Below, piece by piece: positions 50,283 to 58,802 of a stretch of DNA of 64,000 nucleotides. Numbering within the stretch: the first letter of the stretch is position 1; every line of letters begins with the position of its first letter. The translations under genes were made by a program, and so were the position numbers. This DNA is from Pseudomonas sediminis (GTDB lineage Bacteria; Pseudomonadota; Gammaproteobacteria; Pseudomonadales; Pseudomonadaceae), in NCBI RefSeq assembly GCF_039555755.1, contig NZ_CP154631.1:248001-312000 (forward strand), read 5' to 3'. Under the pieces are notes generated by a model. It saw only the letters and a program-made list of their open reading frames with translations. It was not told where the DNA came from and ran no database searches.

Positions 50283-51002
50283 CTACTCGGGGACTTCGAC
50301 GCTGACGTGAATGGCGTCGTGGCGCCAGAACTCCAGGTCGCAGTCGATGATGCGCCCGTGCTGGTCGCGGTTGACCCGGGTGATGCGCAACGCCGGACTG
50401 CCCGGCGCCACCTTGAGGCTGGCAGCGGCCTCGGCATGTAGCGCAGTGGGCACCATGTCGAAACGCACGCGGCCATAATGAATGCCGTACTCGCAGGCAT
50501 AGAGGTCGGTCAGCGAACGCGTCAGGTCGAACTCGAGAATGCCGGGGAAGTAGGCCGGATTCAGATAGTGCTCGACATACAGCACCAGACGTCCATCGAT
50601 ACGCCGTGCGCGGCACACCTGATAGACGCTCGACAACGCCGGCAACTCCAGCACCTGGCAGATCTGCGCGGGGGCCGGCATCAAGCGCGCACTCAGGACG
50701 TCGGTAGCCGGCACTCGCCCCTGCTCGGCGACCATGGCATGAAAGTGGGTGCGCACCAGGGGGTTGTAGGCCACCCGCGTAGGTGAAACGAACCAGCCAC
50801 GGCGCTCCTCGCGATAGACCAGCCCCTGCGCCTCCAACTGACCGAGCGCCTCGCGCAGGGTAATGCGCGTGGTATCGAACAACTCACTGAGCTTGCGCTC
50901 GGCCGGCAACTTGCTGCCAGAGGGCAACAAGCCCCGGTCGATCTGCTCCTGCAACGCGCGGCAGATGATGGTGACAGCACGTGGCGCGTCTTCGCGCATC
51001 AA
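50283..51002 (-). CDS. GntR/UTRA-family regulator
   Basis: A 239-residue repressor-type regulator. The winged-helix domain fills residues 1-75 (LPSGSKLPAERKLSELFDTTRITLREALGQLEAQGLVYREERRGWFVSP), followed by a UTRA ligand-binding domain (about 90-235, PALSSVYQVCRARRIDGRLVLYVEHYLNPAYFPGILEFDLTRSLTDLYACEYG). It resembles PhnF-type regulators. It is divergent from the ABC operon beginning at 51317, with palindromic operators in the shared 314-bp region, so it probably controls that operon and itself. Confidence 0.9.
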   Translation of the reverse strand: MMREDAPRAVTIICRALQEQIDRGLLPSGSKLPAERKLSELFDTTRITLREALGQLEAQGLVYREERRGWFVSPTRVAYNPLVRTHFHAMVAEQGRVPATDVLSARLMPAPAQICQVLELPALSSVYQVCRARRIDGRLVLYVEHYLNPAYFPGILEFDLTRSLTDLYACEYGIHYGRVRFDMVPTALHAEAAASLKVAPGSPALRITRVNRDQHGRIIDCDLEFWRHDAIHVSVEVPE

Positions 51003-51014
51003 AACTTCCCCTTT

Positions 51015-51026
51015 TGGACTAGTCCA
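51015..51026. promoter_or_regulatory. Palindrome TGGACTAGTCCA, likely GntR operator
   Basis: A perfect 12-bp palindrome 13 bp upstream of the regulator start. It resembles TGGTCTAGACCA-like UTRA/PhnF operators and suits autoregulation. Confidence 0.6.
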
Positions 51027-51262
51027 GCCCCATCACAGGGCAAAAATCGCTCGCTCAGATGGGTTACAAGCCTAGGCAGTCTAGATGACTGATAGATGAC
51101 AGCCATGCAGCAAGCACGCGGCATGCCACTGCCAGCACCCTTCGCAGCCCGCGAAATCAGCTACTTATCCATGGTCTACGCTTGTGAAGCGCGCCAGCCG
51201 CTTACACCTAGACATCTGCCTCACCATGGCTGGACATAAAACTGTCATTGAAGGCGCTTAGA

Positions 51263-51279
51263 TTGGCTCGGGTATTGCT
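51263..51279 (+). promoter_or_regulatory. Possible sigma-54 promoter of the ABC operon
   Basis: TTGGCTCGGGTATTGCT differs from TTGGCACG-N4-TTGCT at one position and keeps GG and GC with the right spacing. Start of transcription would be near 51291, in the second operator. No sigma-54 activator gene is adjacent, so this is tentative. Confidence 0.45.
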
Positions 51280-51290
51280 GATCTAGACCA
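51279..51290. promoter_or_regulatory. Near-palindrome TGATCTAGACCA, likely GntR operator
   Basis: One base from the palindrome TGGTCTAGACCA, 26 bp before the binding-protein gene and overlapping the likely transcription start. Together with the site at 51015 it suggests control of both divergent transcripts. Confidence 0.6.
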
Positions 51291-51316
51291 ACACTCTCAC
51301 TGCAAAGGAGTTTCCA

Positions 51317-52375
51317 ATGAAACAACTGCTGCTGGCTTCACTGATGGGTTCGGCCATCGCCCTGGCGACTTCCGCCATGGCCGAAGGCACCGACTTGCAG
51401 GCACTGGAACAGGCTGCACGCGCCGAAGGCGTGGTGAATAGCGTGGGTATGCCCGACAGCTGGGCCAACTGGAAAGACACCTGGGCGGATCTGGCCAAGC
51501 TCTATGGCCTCAAGCATCAGGACACCGACATGAGCTCGGCACAGGAGATCGCCAAGTTCGCCGCCGAGAAGGACAATGCCACCGCCGATATTGGTGACGT
51601 CGGCGCCGCCTTTGGTCCCATCGCCGTGCAACAGGGCGTGACCCAGCCGTACAAGCCGAGCACCTGGGAGCAGATCCCGAGCTGGGCCAAGGACGCCGAT
51701 GGCCACTGGATGCTGGCCTACACCGGCTCCATCGCCTTCATCGTCAACAAGCAACTGGTCAAGGATGTACCGAAATCCTGGGCCGACCTGAAGAACGGCA
51801 AGTACCGTGTCGCCATCGGTGACGTCAGCGCTGCAGCCCAGGCCGTGAACGGCGTGCTGGCTGCCGCCATCGCCAACGGTGGTGACGAGAAAAACATCCA
51901 ACCGGGCCTGGACTTCTTCGCTGCCATCGCCGAGCAGGGCCGCCTGTCGCTGTCCAACCCGACCATCCAGACCCTGGAGAAGGGTGAAGTGGAAGTCGGC
52001 ATCGTCTGGGACTTCAACGGCCTGTCCTACCGCGACCAGATCGACCCCAACCGCTTCGAGGTGCTGATCCCGTCCGATGGTTCGGTGATCTCCGGCTACA
52101 CCACCATCATCAACAAGTACGCCAAGAACCCCAACGCGGCCAAGCTGGCGCGTGAGTACATCCTCTCCGACGCCGGCCAGATCAACCTGGCCAAAGGCAA
52201 TGCCCGACCGATCCGCGCCGAGCACCTGACCCTGCCGGCCGAGGTGCAGGCCAAGCTGCTGCCCAACGAGCAGTACGCCAAGGTCAAGCCAATCGCCGAC
52301 GCGACTGCCTGGGAGGCCACCTCCAAGGCACTGCCACAGATGTGGCAAGAGAACGTGATCATCAATATGGAATAA
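51317..52375 (+). CDS. ABC transporter periplasmic binding protein (Fbp/AfuA class)
   Basis: A 352-residue periplasmic receptor with a signal peptide (about 1-22, SAMAEGTD). It belongs to the iron/spermidine/phosphonate-type solute-binding class (family 1): AARAEGVVNSVGMPDSWANWKDTWADLAKLYG, ADIGDVGAAFGPIAVQQGV, YTGSIAFIVNKQLVKDVPKSWADLKNGKYRVAIGDVS and VEVGIVWDFNGLSYRDQI. The ligand is unknown; the phosphatase-type enzymes downstream suggest an organophosphorus compound. It is the first gene of the operon. Confidence 0.9.
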   Translation: MKQLLLASLMGSAIALATSAMAEGTDLQALEQAARAEGVVNSVGMPDSWANWKDTWADLAKLYGLKHQDTDMSSAQEIAKFAAEKDNATADIGDVGAAFGPIAVQQGVTQPYKPSTWEQIPSWAKDADGHWMLAYTGSIAFIVNKQLVKDVPKSWADLKNGKYRVAIGDVSAAAQAVNGVLAAAIANGGDEKNIQPGLDFFAAIAEQGRLSLSNPTIQTLEKGEVEVGIVWDFNGLSYRDQIDPNRFEVLIPSDGSVISGYTTIINKYAKNPNAAKLAREYILSDAGQINLAKGNARPIRAEHLTLPAEVQAKLLPNEQYAKVKPIADATAWEATSKALPQMWQENVIINME

Positions 52376-52388
52376 CCCGGGCTCGGTG

Positions 52389-52497
52389 GTAGGCGCTTCA
52401 GCGGCGACAGTCGCGGCTGAAGCCCCTCCCACAAGCTGCTCCCGCAGCCAATACCTGTAGGAGCGGCTGGGCGGCATTCCGCTTCAGCCGCGAAACG
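52389..52497. repeat. REP-type units
   Basis: Several REP-like segments (GTCGCGGCTGAAGCCCCTCCCAC, CTGTAGGAGCGGCTGGGCGGC, CGCTTCAGCCGCG) fill the gap between the binding-protein gene and the phosphatase-fold gene. Confidence 0.7.
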
Positions 52498-52521
52498 CTT
52501 CCATCGTTTTCAGGATTCCCC

Positions 52522-53328
52522 ATGCCTTCCAAGGTCATCCTCGTCGTGCTCGACGGCCTCAGCCACTCGGTCGCACAACACACCATGGGCCATCTGCACG
52601 CCTGGTGCGACGCCGGGCGCGCGGCCTTCTACCGCCTCGACTGCGAGCTGCCGGCGCTGTCGCGCCCGCTCTACGAGGCCATCCTCACTGGCGTGCGCCC
52701 CATCGACAGCGGCATCGTGCACAACGATGTTTCGCGCCTGTCGCGCGAACGCAGCCTCTTTCATTACGCCCGCGATGCCGGTCTGAGCACCGCCGCCGCG
52801 GCCTATCATTGGGTCAGCGAGCTGTACAACCGCTCGCCCTTCGTCGCCGTGCGCGACCGGCATACCTGCGATGAATCGCTGCCGATCCAGCATGGCCACT
52901 TCTATTACGCCGACCACTACCCGGACTCGCACCTGTTCGTCGACGCCGAGAGCCTGCGTTTGCAGCACACGCCAGACCTGCTGCTGGTGCACCCGATGAA
53001 CATCGACGACGCCGGCCACAAGCACGGCCTGGACAGTTCCCAGTATCGCAACGCCGCACGGATGGCCGACGTCCTGCTGGCGGACTACCTGCAGAACTGG
53101 ATCGATGCCGGCTATCAGGTGCTGGTCACCGCCGACCACGGCATGAACGTCGACCGTTCGCACAATGGCCTGCTGCCGGAAGAGCGCCAGGTGCCACTGT
53201 TCGTCATCGGTGATGCCTTCAGCCTCGATGCCAATGCGCGCCCACGCCAGCTCGAGCTGTGCGGCAGCATCTGCCAGTTGCTCGGTGTCCCGCACGACAA
53301 ACCCTACTGCGCGGAGTTGCTGAAATGA
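52522..53328 (+). CDS. Alkaline-phosphatase-superfamily phosphodiesterase or phosphatase
   Basis: A 268-residue enzyme of the nucleotide pyrophosphatase/phosphodiesterase fold, without a signal peptide, so cytoplasmic. Metal ligands and nucleophile are visible: VILVVLDGL (Asp), ELPALSRPLYEAILTG (Ser or Thr nucleophile region), HPMNIDDAGHKHG (Asp and His) and VTADHGMN (Asp-His). In an ABC operon under a PhnF-like regulator it may hydrolyse an imported phosphodiester or phosphonate-like compound. The stop overlaps the next gene by 4 bp. Confidence 0.85.
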   Translation: MPSKVILVVLDGLSHSVAQHTMGHLHAWCDAGRAAFYRLDCELPALSRPLYEAILTGVRPIDSGIVHNDVSRLSRERSLFHYARDAGLSTAAAAYHWVSELYNRSPFVAVRDRHTCDESLPIQHGHFYYADHYPDSHLFVDAESLRLQHTPDLLLVHPMNIDDAGHKHGLDSSQYRNAARMADVLLADYLQNWIDAGYQVLVTADHGMNVDRSHNGLLPEERQVPLFVIGDAFSLDANARPRQLELCGSICQLLGVPHDKPYCAELLK

Positions 53329-54170
53329 GCGCGCCACCCTCCCTGCGTCGCTGGCTGCCGCTGTTGTGCCTGCTGCCCTTCACCCTGTTCTTCGTGGTGT
53401 TCCAGGTGGCGCCGCTGGTGTGGGTGGCGGTCAACAGTCTGAACAGCCCCGCTGGCTGGGGCCTGGGCAATTTCGAGAAGATCTTCGCCTCCAGGTTCTA
53501 TATGCAGGCGATAAAACACAGCCTGGAAATCGCCTTCTGGTCGAGCCTGTTTGGCATGGCCATCGCCATCCTCGGTAGCTACTCGCTGCGTCAGGTGGAC
53601 TCGAAGCTGCGCGATTTCGTCATCGCCTTCTCCAACATGACCAGCAACTTTTCCGGGGTGCCGCTGGCCTTCGCCTTCATCATCCTGCTCGGCTTCAACG
53701 GCGCGCTGACCCTGCTGCTGATCCAGCTTGGCCTGATCGAGAGCTTCAACCTCTACTCGAAGAACGGCCTGATCGTGCTCTACACCTATTTCCAGATTCC
53801 GCTCGGCGTGCTGCTGCTCTACCCGGCCTTCGATGCCCTGCGCCAGGACTGGCGTGAGTCCGCAGCCTTGCTCGGCGCCGGCACCTGGGACTTCTGGCGC
53901 CATATCGGCCTGCCGGTGCTGACCCCGGCCCTGCTCGGCACCTTCGTCATCCTCCTGGCCAATGCTCTGGGCGCCTACGCCACGGTGTATTACCTGACCA
54001 CCGGCAACTTCAACGTACTGCCGATCCGCATCGCGGCGATGGTCTCCGGCGACATCTCGCTGGACCCGAATCTGGCCAGCGCCCTGTCGATGATCCTGGT
54101 CGGGCTGATGGTGCTGATCACCGCCGTCCACCAGTTGCTGCTGAAAAGGAGCCAGCATGTCACGCGCTAA
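53325..54170 (+). CDS. ABC transporter permease 1
   Basis: A 281-residue inner-membrane permease with six hydrophobic segments and the EAA-type ATPase contact loop SAALLGAGTWDFWRHIGLPVLTPALLGTF near the C-terminal third. N-terminal sequence LPLLCLLPFTLFFVVFQVAPLVWVAVNSL is a typical first helix. It overlaps the phosphatase-fold gene by 4 bp and the second permease by 14 bp. It pairs with permease 2 and the ATPase at 55095. Confidence 0.92.
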   Translation: MSAPPSLRRWLPLLCLLPFTLFFVVFQVAPLVWVAVNSLNSPAGWGLGNFEKIFASRFYMQAIKHSLEIAFWSSLFGMAIAILGSYSLRQVDSKLRDFVIAFSNMTSNFSGVPLAFAFIILLGFNGALTLLLIQLGLIESFNLYSKNGLIVLYTYFQIPLGVLLLYPAFDALRQDWRESAALLGAGTWDFWRHIGLPVLTPALLGTFVILLANALGAYATVYYLTTGNFNVLPIRIAAMVSGDISLDPNLASALSMILVGLMVLITAVHQLLLKRSQHVTR

Positions 54171-55098
54171 CAGGCCGTTTAAAAACGTAGGCGAGGCCGC
54201 CGATGCGAGGCAAAAACAGGCGAAAAAGCGGAGTTTACAAGCTGTAAATGAGCATTTTGAGCCTGGTTTTAACGAAGCAGCGGCAACGCAGGTAGTGTTT
54301 AAACCGCCTGTGAAAGCCCCCACCGCCAGCCTTTACCACCGCATCGTGGTCTGGCTGCTGTTCCTCATCCTGCTGCTGCCGCTGGCCGGTACCCTGCTTT
54401 ACTCGCTATCCACCAGTTGGTCGGCGACCATCCTGCCGGACGGCCTGACGCTGAAGTGGTACGCCGCGCTGTGGAGTGATGAGCGCTTCCTGCGCGCCTT
54501 CGGCCAGTCGCTACTGGTGTGCTTCGGCGCCCTGGCGCTATCGGTGGTGCTGATCCTGCCGCTGATGTTCGTGGTGCATTACCACTTCCCCAAGCTCGAC
54601 ACGCTGATGAACGTACTGATCCTGCTGCCGTTCGCCGTGCCGCCGGTGGTGTCCTCGGTGGGCCTGCTGCAGCTCTACGGCTCCGGGCCGCTGGCGATGA
54701 CTGGCACGCCGTGGATTCTGCTTGGCTGCTACTTCACCATTGCCCTGCCGTTCATGTACCGCGCCATCGCCAACAACCTGCAGGCGATCAACCTGCGCGA
54801 CCTGATGGACGCCGCTCACCTGCTCGGCGCCAGTACCTGGAAGGCGGCCTTCCTGGTGGTGCTGCCGAACCTGCGCAAGGGCCTGATGGTGTCGTTGTTC
54901 CTCTCCTTCAGCTTCCTGTTCGGCGAGTTCGTCTTCGCCAACATGCTGGTGGGCACCCGCTATGAAACCCTGCAGGTGTACCTGAACAACATGCGCAACA
55001 GCAGCGGCCACTTCAACAGTGCGCTGGTGATTTCCTACTTCTTCTTCGTCCTGGTATTCACCTGGGCGGCCAACCGTTTGAACAGGGACAAGGCATGA
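54157..55098 (+). CDS. ABC transporter permease 2 with repeat-encoded N-terminal extension
   Basis: A 313-residue permease. Residues from about 55 onward are ordinary (six membrane segments; contact loop DAAHLLGASTWKAAFLVVLPNLRKG). Residues 6-51 are hydrophilic and charged (FKNVGEAADARQKQAKKRSL and so on) and are encoded by a 140-bp palindromic repeat at 54171-54310, unlike any permease N-terminus. The AAGGAG motif before ATG 54157 and the unbroken frame mean that the extension is translated. GTG 54310 could be a secondary start but has no ribosome site. Whether the transporter still works is unknown. Confidence 0.88.
   Translation: MSRANRPFKNVGEAADARQKQAKKRSLQAVNEHFEPGFNEAAATQVVFKPPVKAPTASLYHRIVVWLLFLILLLPLAGTLLYSLSTSWSATILPDGLTLKWYAALWSDERFLRAFGQSLLVCFGALALSVVLILPLMFVVHYHFPKLDTLMNVLILLPFAVPPVVSSVGLLQLYGSGPLAMTGTPWILLGCYFTIALPFMYRAIANNLQAINLRDLMDAAHLLGASTWKAAFLVVLPNLRKGLMVSLFLSFSFLFGEFVFANMLVGTRYETLQVYLNNMRNSSGHFNSALVISYFFFVLVFTWAANRLNRDKA
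54171..54310. mobile_element. MITE-like palindromic repeat inside a coding sequence
   Basis: About 140 bp with imperfect terminal inverted repeats: CAGGCCGTTTAAAAACGTAG at the left and, reverse-complemented, CAGGCGGTTTAAACACTACC at the right. Inside are GCGAGGCAAAAACAGGCGAA and TACAAGCTGTAAATGAGC, unlike the GC-rich surroundings. I see no clear target duplication. It has the size and ends of a non-autonomous miniature element and is similar to dispersed Pseudomonas repeats I recall. Confidence 0.7.
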
Positions 55099-56081
55099 GC
55101 TTGCTGAGCATCCATAACCTGCATAAAAGCTACGGCGACACCCGTATCTTCAGCGACATCAACTGCGAGATCGGCCAGGGCGAGTTCGTCACCCTGCTCG
55201 GCCCCTCCGGCTGCGGCAAGTCCACCCTGCTGCGTTGCATCGCCGGGCTGACCGACGTCGACGGCGGGCAGATCAATCTCGGTGGCGAAGACCTGGTGCC
55301 GCTGCCGCCGCAAAAACGCGGTATCGGCATGGTGTTCCAGAGCTATGCGCTGTTCCCCAACATGAGCGTGGCGCAGAACGTCGCCTTCGGCCTGCGCATG
55401 CAGAAAGTGGCCAGGGACGAAAGCGAGCAGCGCGTGCGCGAGGCACTGGCCATGGTCGAGCTGGGCGACTTCGCCGCGCGCTATCCGCATCAGCTCTCCG
55501 GCGGCCAATGTCAGCGCGTGGCCCTGGCCCGCTCACTGGTCACCCGTCCACGCCTGCTGTTGCTCGACGAGCCGTTGTCGGCTCTCGATGCACGTATCCG
55601 CAAACACCTGCGCGAACAGATCCGCGCCATCCAGCAGGAACTGAACCTGACCACCATCTTCGTCACTCACGATCAGGAAGAAGCGCTGACCATGAGCGAT
55701 CGTATTTTCCTGATGAATGCCGGCCAGATCGTCCAGAGCGGCGACGCCGAAACTCTCTACACCGCGCCGGTGGATGCCTTCGCCGCCGGGTTCATCGGCA
55801 ACTACAACCTGCTCGAGGCCGATGCCGCCAGCCGCCTGTTGCTGCGCCCGGTCAACAGCCGTGTAGCGATCCGCCCGGAGGCGATCCAGATCGGTGGGGT
55901 GGGAATCGAAGGCACCATTGTCAGCCACAGCCTGCTGGGTAACGTCGTGCGCTACCGGGTCGAGGCCCGCGGCGTGCAACTGCTGGTGGACGTGCTCAAT
56001 CGCTCCGCCGCCGACCTGCACCACAATGGCCAGAGTGTCAGCCTGGCCATTGGTGCCGATGCAATCCGGGAGGTGGCGTGA
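55095..56081 (+). CDS. ABC transporter ATP-binding protein
   Basis: A 328-residue ATPase of the MalK/PotA class. It has Walker A LLGPSGCGKSTLLR, the Q-loop MVFQSYALFPNMSV, signature QLSGGQCQRVALARSL, Walker B LLLLDEPLSALDARI and switch FVTHDQEEALTMSD. The C-terminal 100 residues form a TOBE-type domain (VAIRPEAIQIGGVGIEGTIVSHSLLGNVVRYRV). It overlaps the preceding permease by 4 bp and the HAD gene by 1 bp. Confidence 0.93.
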   Translation: MSLLSIHNLHKSYGDTRIFSDINCEIGQGEFVTLLGPSGCGKSTLLRCIAGLTDVDGGQINLGGEDLVPLPPQKRGIGMVFQSYALFPNMSVAQNVAFGLRMQKVARDESEQRVREALAMVELGDFAARYPHQLSGGQCQRVALARSLVTRPRLLLLDEPLSALDARIRKHLREQIRAIQQELNLTTIFVTHDQEEALTMSDRIFLMNAGQIVQSGDAETLYTAPVDAFAAGFIGNYNLLEADAASRLLLRPVNSRVAIRPEAIQIGGVGIEGTIVSHSLLGNVVRYRVEARGVQLLVDVLNRSAADLHHNGQSVSLAIGADAIREVA

Positions 56082-56734
56082 TGGCCCTGGCGATTTTCGA
56101 CCTCGACGAAACCCTGATTCACGGCGATTGCGCCAGCCTGTGGACACAGGAAATGGTCAAGATCGGCTGGGCCGATGGCGACTCCTTCCTGGCCCACGAG
56201 CAGGAGCTGATGCGCCAATACGCCGCCGGCACCCTGGCCATGGAGGACTACATGGCCTTCACCCTGTCGCCGCTGGTTGGCCGCACGCCCGAGGAGGTCG
56301 CCCATGTGGTCGAGCCCTTCGTCGAGGACGTGATCGAGCCGATCTTCTACAGCGACGCCAGCCGCACCCTGGCCACGCACCGCGCCGCCGGCGACCGCTT
56401 GCTGGTGATCTCCGCCTCGGCGCATTTTCTGGTAAGCGCCATCGCCGAACGCTTCGGCATCGACGAGGTGCTGGCCATCGATTTGGAGCTGCAGCATGGC
56501 TTCTACAGTGGTCGCACCGAAGGCGTACTGACCTATCGCGAAGGCAAGGTGACACGTCTGCATGCCTGGCTTGCCGAGCAGAACGAAAGCCTCGTTGGCG
56601 CCAGTTTCTACTCCGACTCGCGCAACGACCTACCGCTGCTGCAGTTGGTCGACAAGCCCTTCACCGTCAACCCCGACCCGACTCTGCGCGCCCATGCTGA
56701 GCAGGCTGGCTGGCCGATTCTCAATTGGCGCTGA
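56081..56734 (+). CDS. HAD-IB family phosphatase
   Basis: A 217-residue SerB-like HAD hydrolase. Motif I is IFDLDETLIHGD (nucleophile and acid Asp), motif II LLVISASAHFLVSAIAERFG, motif III includes EGKVTRLHAWL (Lys), and motif IV is FYSDSRNDLPLLQL. The ATG at 56081 overlaps the ATPase stop. In this operon it may release phosphate from the compound produced by the phosphatase-fold enzyme at 52522. The exact substrate is unknown. Confidence 0.88.
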   Translation: MALAIFDLDETLIHGDCASLWTQEMVKIGWADGDSFLAHEQELMRQYAAGTLAMEDYMAFTLSPLVGRTPEEVAHVVEPFVEDVIEPIFYSDASRTLATHRAAGDRLLVISASAHFLVSAIAERFGIDEVLAIDLELQHGFYSGRTEGVLTYREGKVTRLHAWLAEQNESLVGASFYSDSRNDLPLLQLVDKPFTVNPDPTLRAHAEQAGWPILNWR

Positions 56735-56809
56735 TCCTGTCGTAAGGTGTGGCGGGGCCGCCCCAGTTTCAAGGTGCGCATGGCGCACCCTACCCGGCCC
56801 AGTGACGCC

Positions 56810-57664
56810 CTATTGGCTCATGATCCCTTCGCAGGCCTCGATCAACGCCGCCGCCAGTTCCCGTGCATAGCCGGGCAACTGGTTGCGCGAATGCAAGGCC
56901 ACTTCCACCGGCGCCACCGGGGCGAAGCCTTCGGCCTCACCCAGTTCGCGGTGCGCAGCGGTGATCAACCGGCGCGGCAGCAGGGTCAGGCCCAGGCCAC
57001 CTTCGGCCGCGGCGCTGACGCCGGGCAAACTGCTGCTGACATAGGCGATACGCCAGGGCTTGCCCATGGCATCCAGCGCGTGAGTCATCTCCAGGCGATA
57101 CAGGCCGTTGGGTGGGAATACCGCCAGCGGCACGGGGTTACGCGCCAGCACCGGGCGCGCTCGGCTGTCGAGCCAGGCCACCGGCTCAGCCCAGCTGGCC
57201 AGGCCCTTGGCACTGCCGGCGCGCTGCTTGATCAACGCCAGGTCCAGTTCGCCGGCATTGAACGCGCGCCAGACGTCATGACTGAGACCGCTGGTGATCT
57301 CCAGGCGAATGCCCGGATGCGCGTCGGCGAAATCGGCCAGATAAGGGGTCAGGCTGTTGGCGGCGAAATCGTCCGGCACGCCGAGGCGCACCTCGCCCTC
57401 CACCGCACTTTGCCCCAGCGCCAACATGGCTTCGTCCATCAGTGCGACGATGCGGTTGGCGTAACCCAGCAGGCGTTCACCCTCGGTGGTGGTCACTACG
57501 TAGCGGCCACTGCGATCAAGCAACTCGGCGCCGAGCTGCTCCTCCAGGCGCCGCACCTGCTGGCTGACCGTGGACTGGGTCAGGTGCAGGCTGGCAGCGG
57601 CGCGGGTGAAGCCACCGGTCTGCACAACGGTCAGAAAACTGCGTAATAACACCGGATCGAGCAT
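56810..57664 (-). CDS. LysR-family regulator
   Basis: A 284-residue LysR-type regulator: winged helix (about 1-62, LRSFLTVVQTGGFTRAAASLHLTQSTVSQQVRRLEEQLGAELLDR) and a periplasmic-binding-like effector domain (GEVRLGVPDDFAANSLTPYLADFADAHPGIRLEI). It is divergent from the ureidoglycine aminohydrolase-like gene and may control it. The start MLDPVLLRSF at 57664 is preferred; an upstream ATG at 57688 adds eight residues. Confidence 0.9.
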   Translation of the reverse strand: MLDPVLLRSFLTVVQTGGFTRAAASLHLTQSTVSQQVRRLEEQLGAELLDRSGRYVVTTTEGERLLGYANRIVALMDEAMLALGQSAVEGEVRLGVPDDFAANSLTPYLADFADAHPGIRLEITSGLSHDVWRAFNAGELDLALIKQRAGSAKGLASWAEPVAWLDSRARPVLARNPVPLAVFPPNGLYRLEMTHALDAMGKPWRIAYVSSSLPGVSAAAEGGLGLTLLPRRLITAAHRELGEAEGFAPVAPVEVALHSRNQLPGYARELAAALIEACEGIMSQ

Positions 57665-57807
57665 AGCGCCACCCATCATGAAACCCACTGACAGGCATTC
57701 TACTATTTAATTTCCGAATCCAGCCGCGAATTCCTATAGTGCATGGGAGCCAATTTTCCGCTCGGGGATCGAACCCCGAGCCCTTCACCCGCCGAGGCAA
57801 CCTCTCG

Positions 57808-58650
57808 ATGAGCAAATCGCCCTACTACTACGCACCGCATGGCGGTCACCCGGGTCAGGATCAACTGCTGACCGACCGCGCCATGTTCACCGAAGCCTAC
57901 GCCGTGATCCCCAAAGGCGTGATGCGTGACATCGTCACCAGCCACCTGCCGTTCTGGGACAACATGCGCATGTGGGTCATCGCCCGCCCGCTGACCGGCT
58001 TCGCCGAGACCTTCTCGCAATACATCGTCGAAGTCGGCCCGAACGGCGGCAGCAACAAGCCAGAGCTGGACCCGACCGCCGAAGGCGTGATCTTCGTCGT
58101 CGAAGGCACCTGCGACCTGAGCCTCAACGGCACCCAGCATGCCCTGCGTCCTGGCAGCTACGCCTTCATCCCGCCAGAAAGCGATTGGTCGCTGCGCAAC
58201 AACGGCAGCGAAGCCGTGCGCTTCCACTGGCTGCGCAAAGCCTACCAACCGGTCGAAGGCGTGCCGTATCCGGAAGCCTTCGTCACCCACGAGCAGGACA
58301 TCGAGCCAATCGTCATGCCCGGCACCGAAGGCCGCTGGAGCACCACGCGCTTCGTCGAGATCAGCGACATGCGTCATGACATGCACGTCAACATTGTCAA
58401 CTTCGAGCCGGGCGGCGTGATTCCCTTCGCCGAAACCCACGTCATGGAACACGGCCTGTACGTGCTGGAAGGCAAGGCGGTGTATCGCCTGAACCAGGAC
58501 TGGGTCGAGGTCGAGGCTGGCGACTTCATGTGGCTGCGCGCCTTCTGCCCGCAGGCCTGCTACGCCGGCGGCCCGAGCCGCTTCCGCTACCTGCTGTACA
58601 AGGATGTGAACCGCCAGATGCCGCTGACTCTGGGCGGTCTGAAGCGCTGA
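57808..58650 (+). CDS. allE: (S)-ureidoglycine aminohydrolase-like bicupin
   Basis: A 280-residue bicupin of the AllE/YlbA family, which hydrolyses (S)-ureidoglycine from allantoate degradation and releases ammonia. It opens YYYAPHGGHPGQDQLLTDRAMFTEAYAVIPKGVMRDIVTS, has a first cupin (EGVIFVVEGTCDLSLNG), and a second with metal ligands HVMEHGLYVLEGKAVYRLNQDWVEVEAGDFMWLRAFCPQACYAG. Length is typical. No other ureide genes are in the window, so the pathway link is by family only. Confidence 0.85.
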   Translation: MSKSPYYYAPHGGHPGQDQLLTDRAMFTEAYAVIPKGVMRDIVTSHLPFWDNMRMWVIARPLTGFAETFSQYIVEVGPNGGSNKPELDPTAEGVIFVVEGTCDLSLNGTQHALRPGSYAFIPPESDWSLRNNGSEAVRFHWLRKAYQPVEGVPYPEAFVTHEQDIEPIVMPGTEGRWSTTRFVEISDMRHDMHVNIVNFEPGGVIPFAETHVMEHGLYVLEGKAVYRLNQDWVEVEAGDFMWLRAFCPQACYAGGPSRFRYLLYKDVNRQMPLTLGGLKR

Positions 58651-58681
58651 GCGCGCCGCCCCAGGGACGGGGCGTAACTGT

Positions 58682-58742
58682 GGGAGCGAGCTCTGCTCGC
58701 GAATCGCTTGGATTGCGATATTCGCGAGCAGAGCTCGCTCCT
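58682..58742. repeat. REP pair (perfect inverted repeat)
   Basis: GGGAGCGAGCTCTGCTCGCG and its inverse ending at 58742 around an 17-bp spacer; the same unit as at 25505-25567. Confidence 0.85.
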
Positions 58743-58760
58743 AAGGATGTCTTTAAACGC

Positions 58761-58790
58761 AAAGGCCACCCGAAGGTGGCCTTTGTCGTT
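58761..58790. terminator. Terminator between allE and ahpF
   Basis: AAAGGCCACC-CGAA-GGTGGCCTTT hairpin in the convergent gap between allE and ahpF. T-runs are short, so strength is uncertain. Confidence 0.75.
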
Positions 58791-58802
58791 CCAGCGTTGC
58801 GA

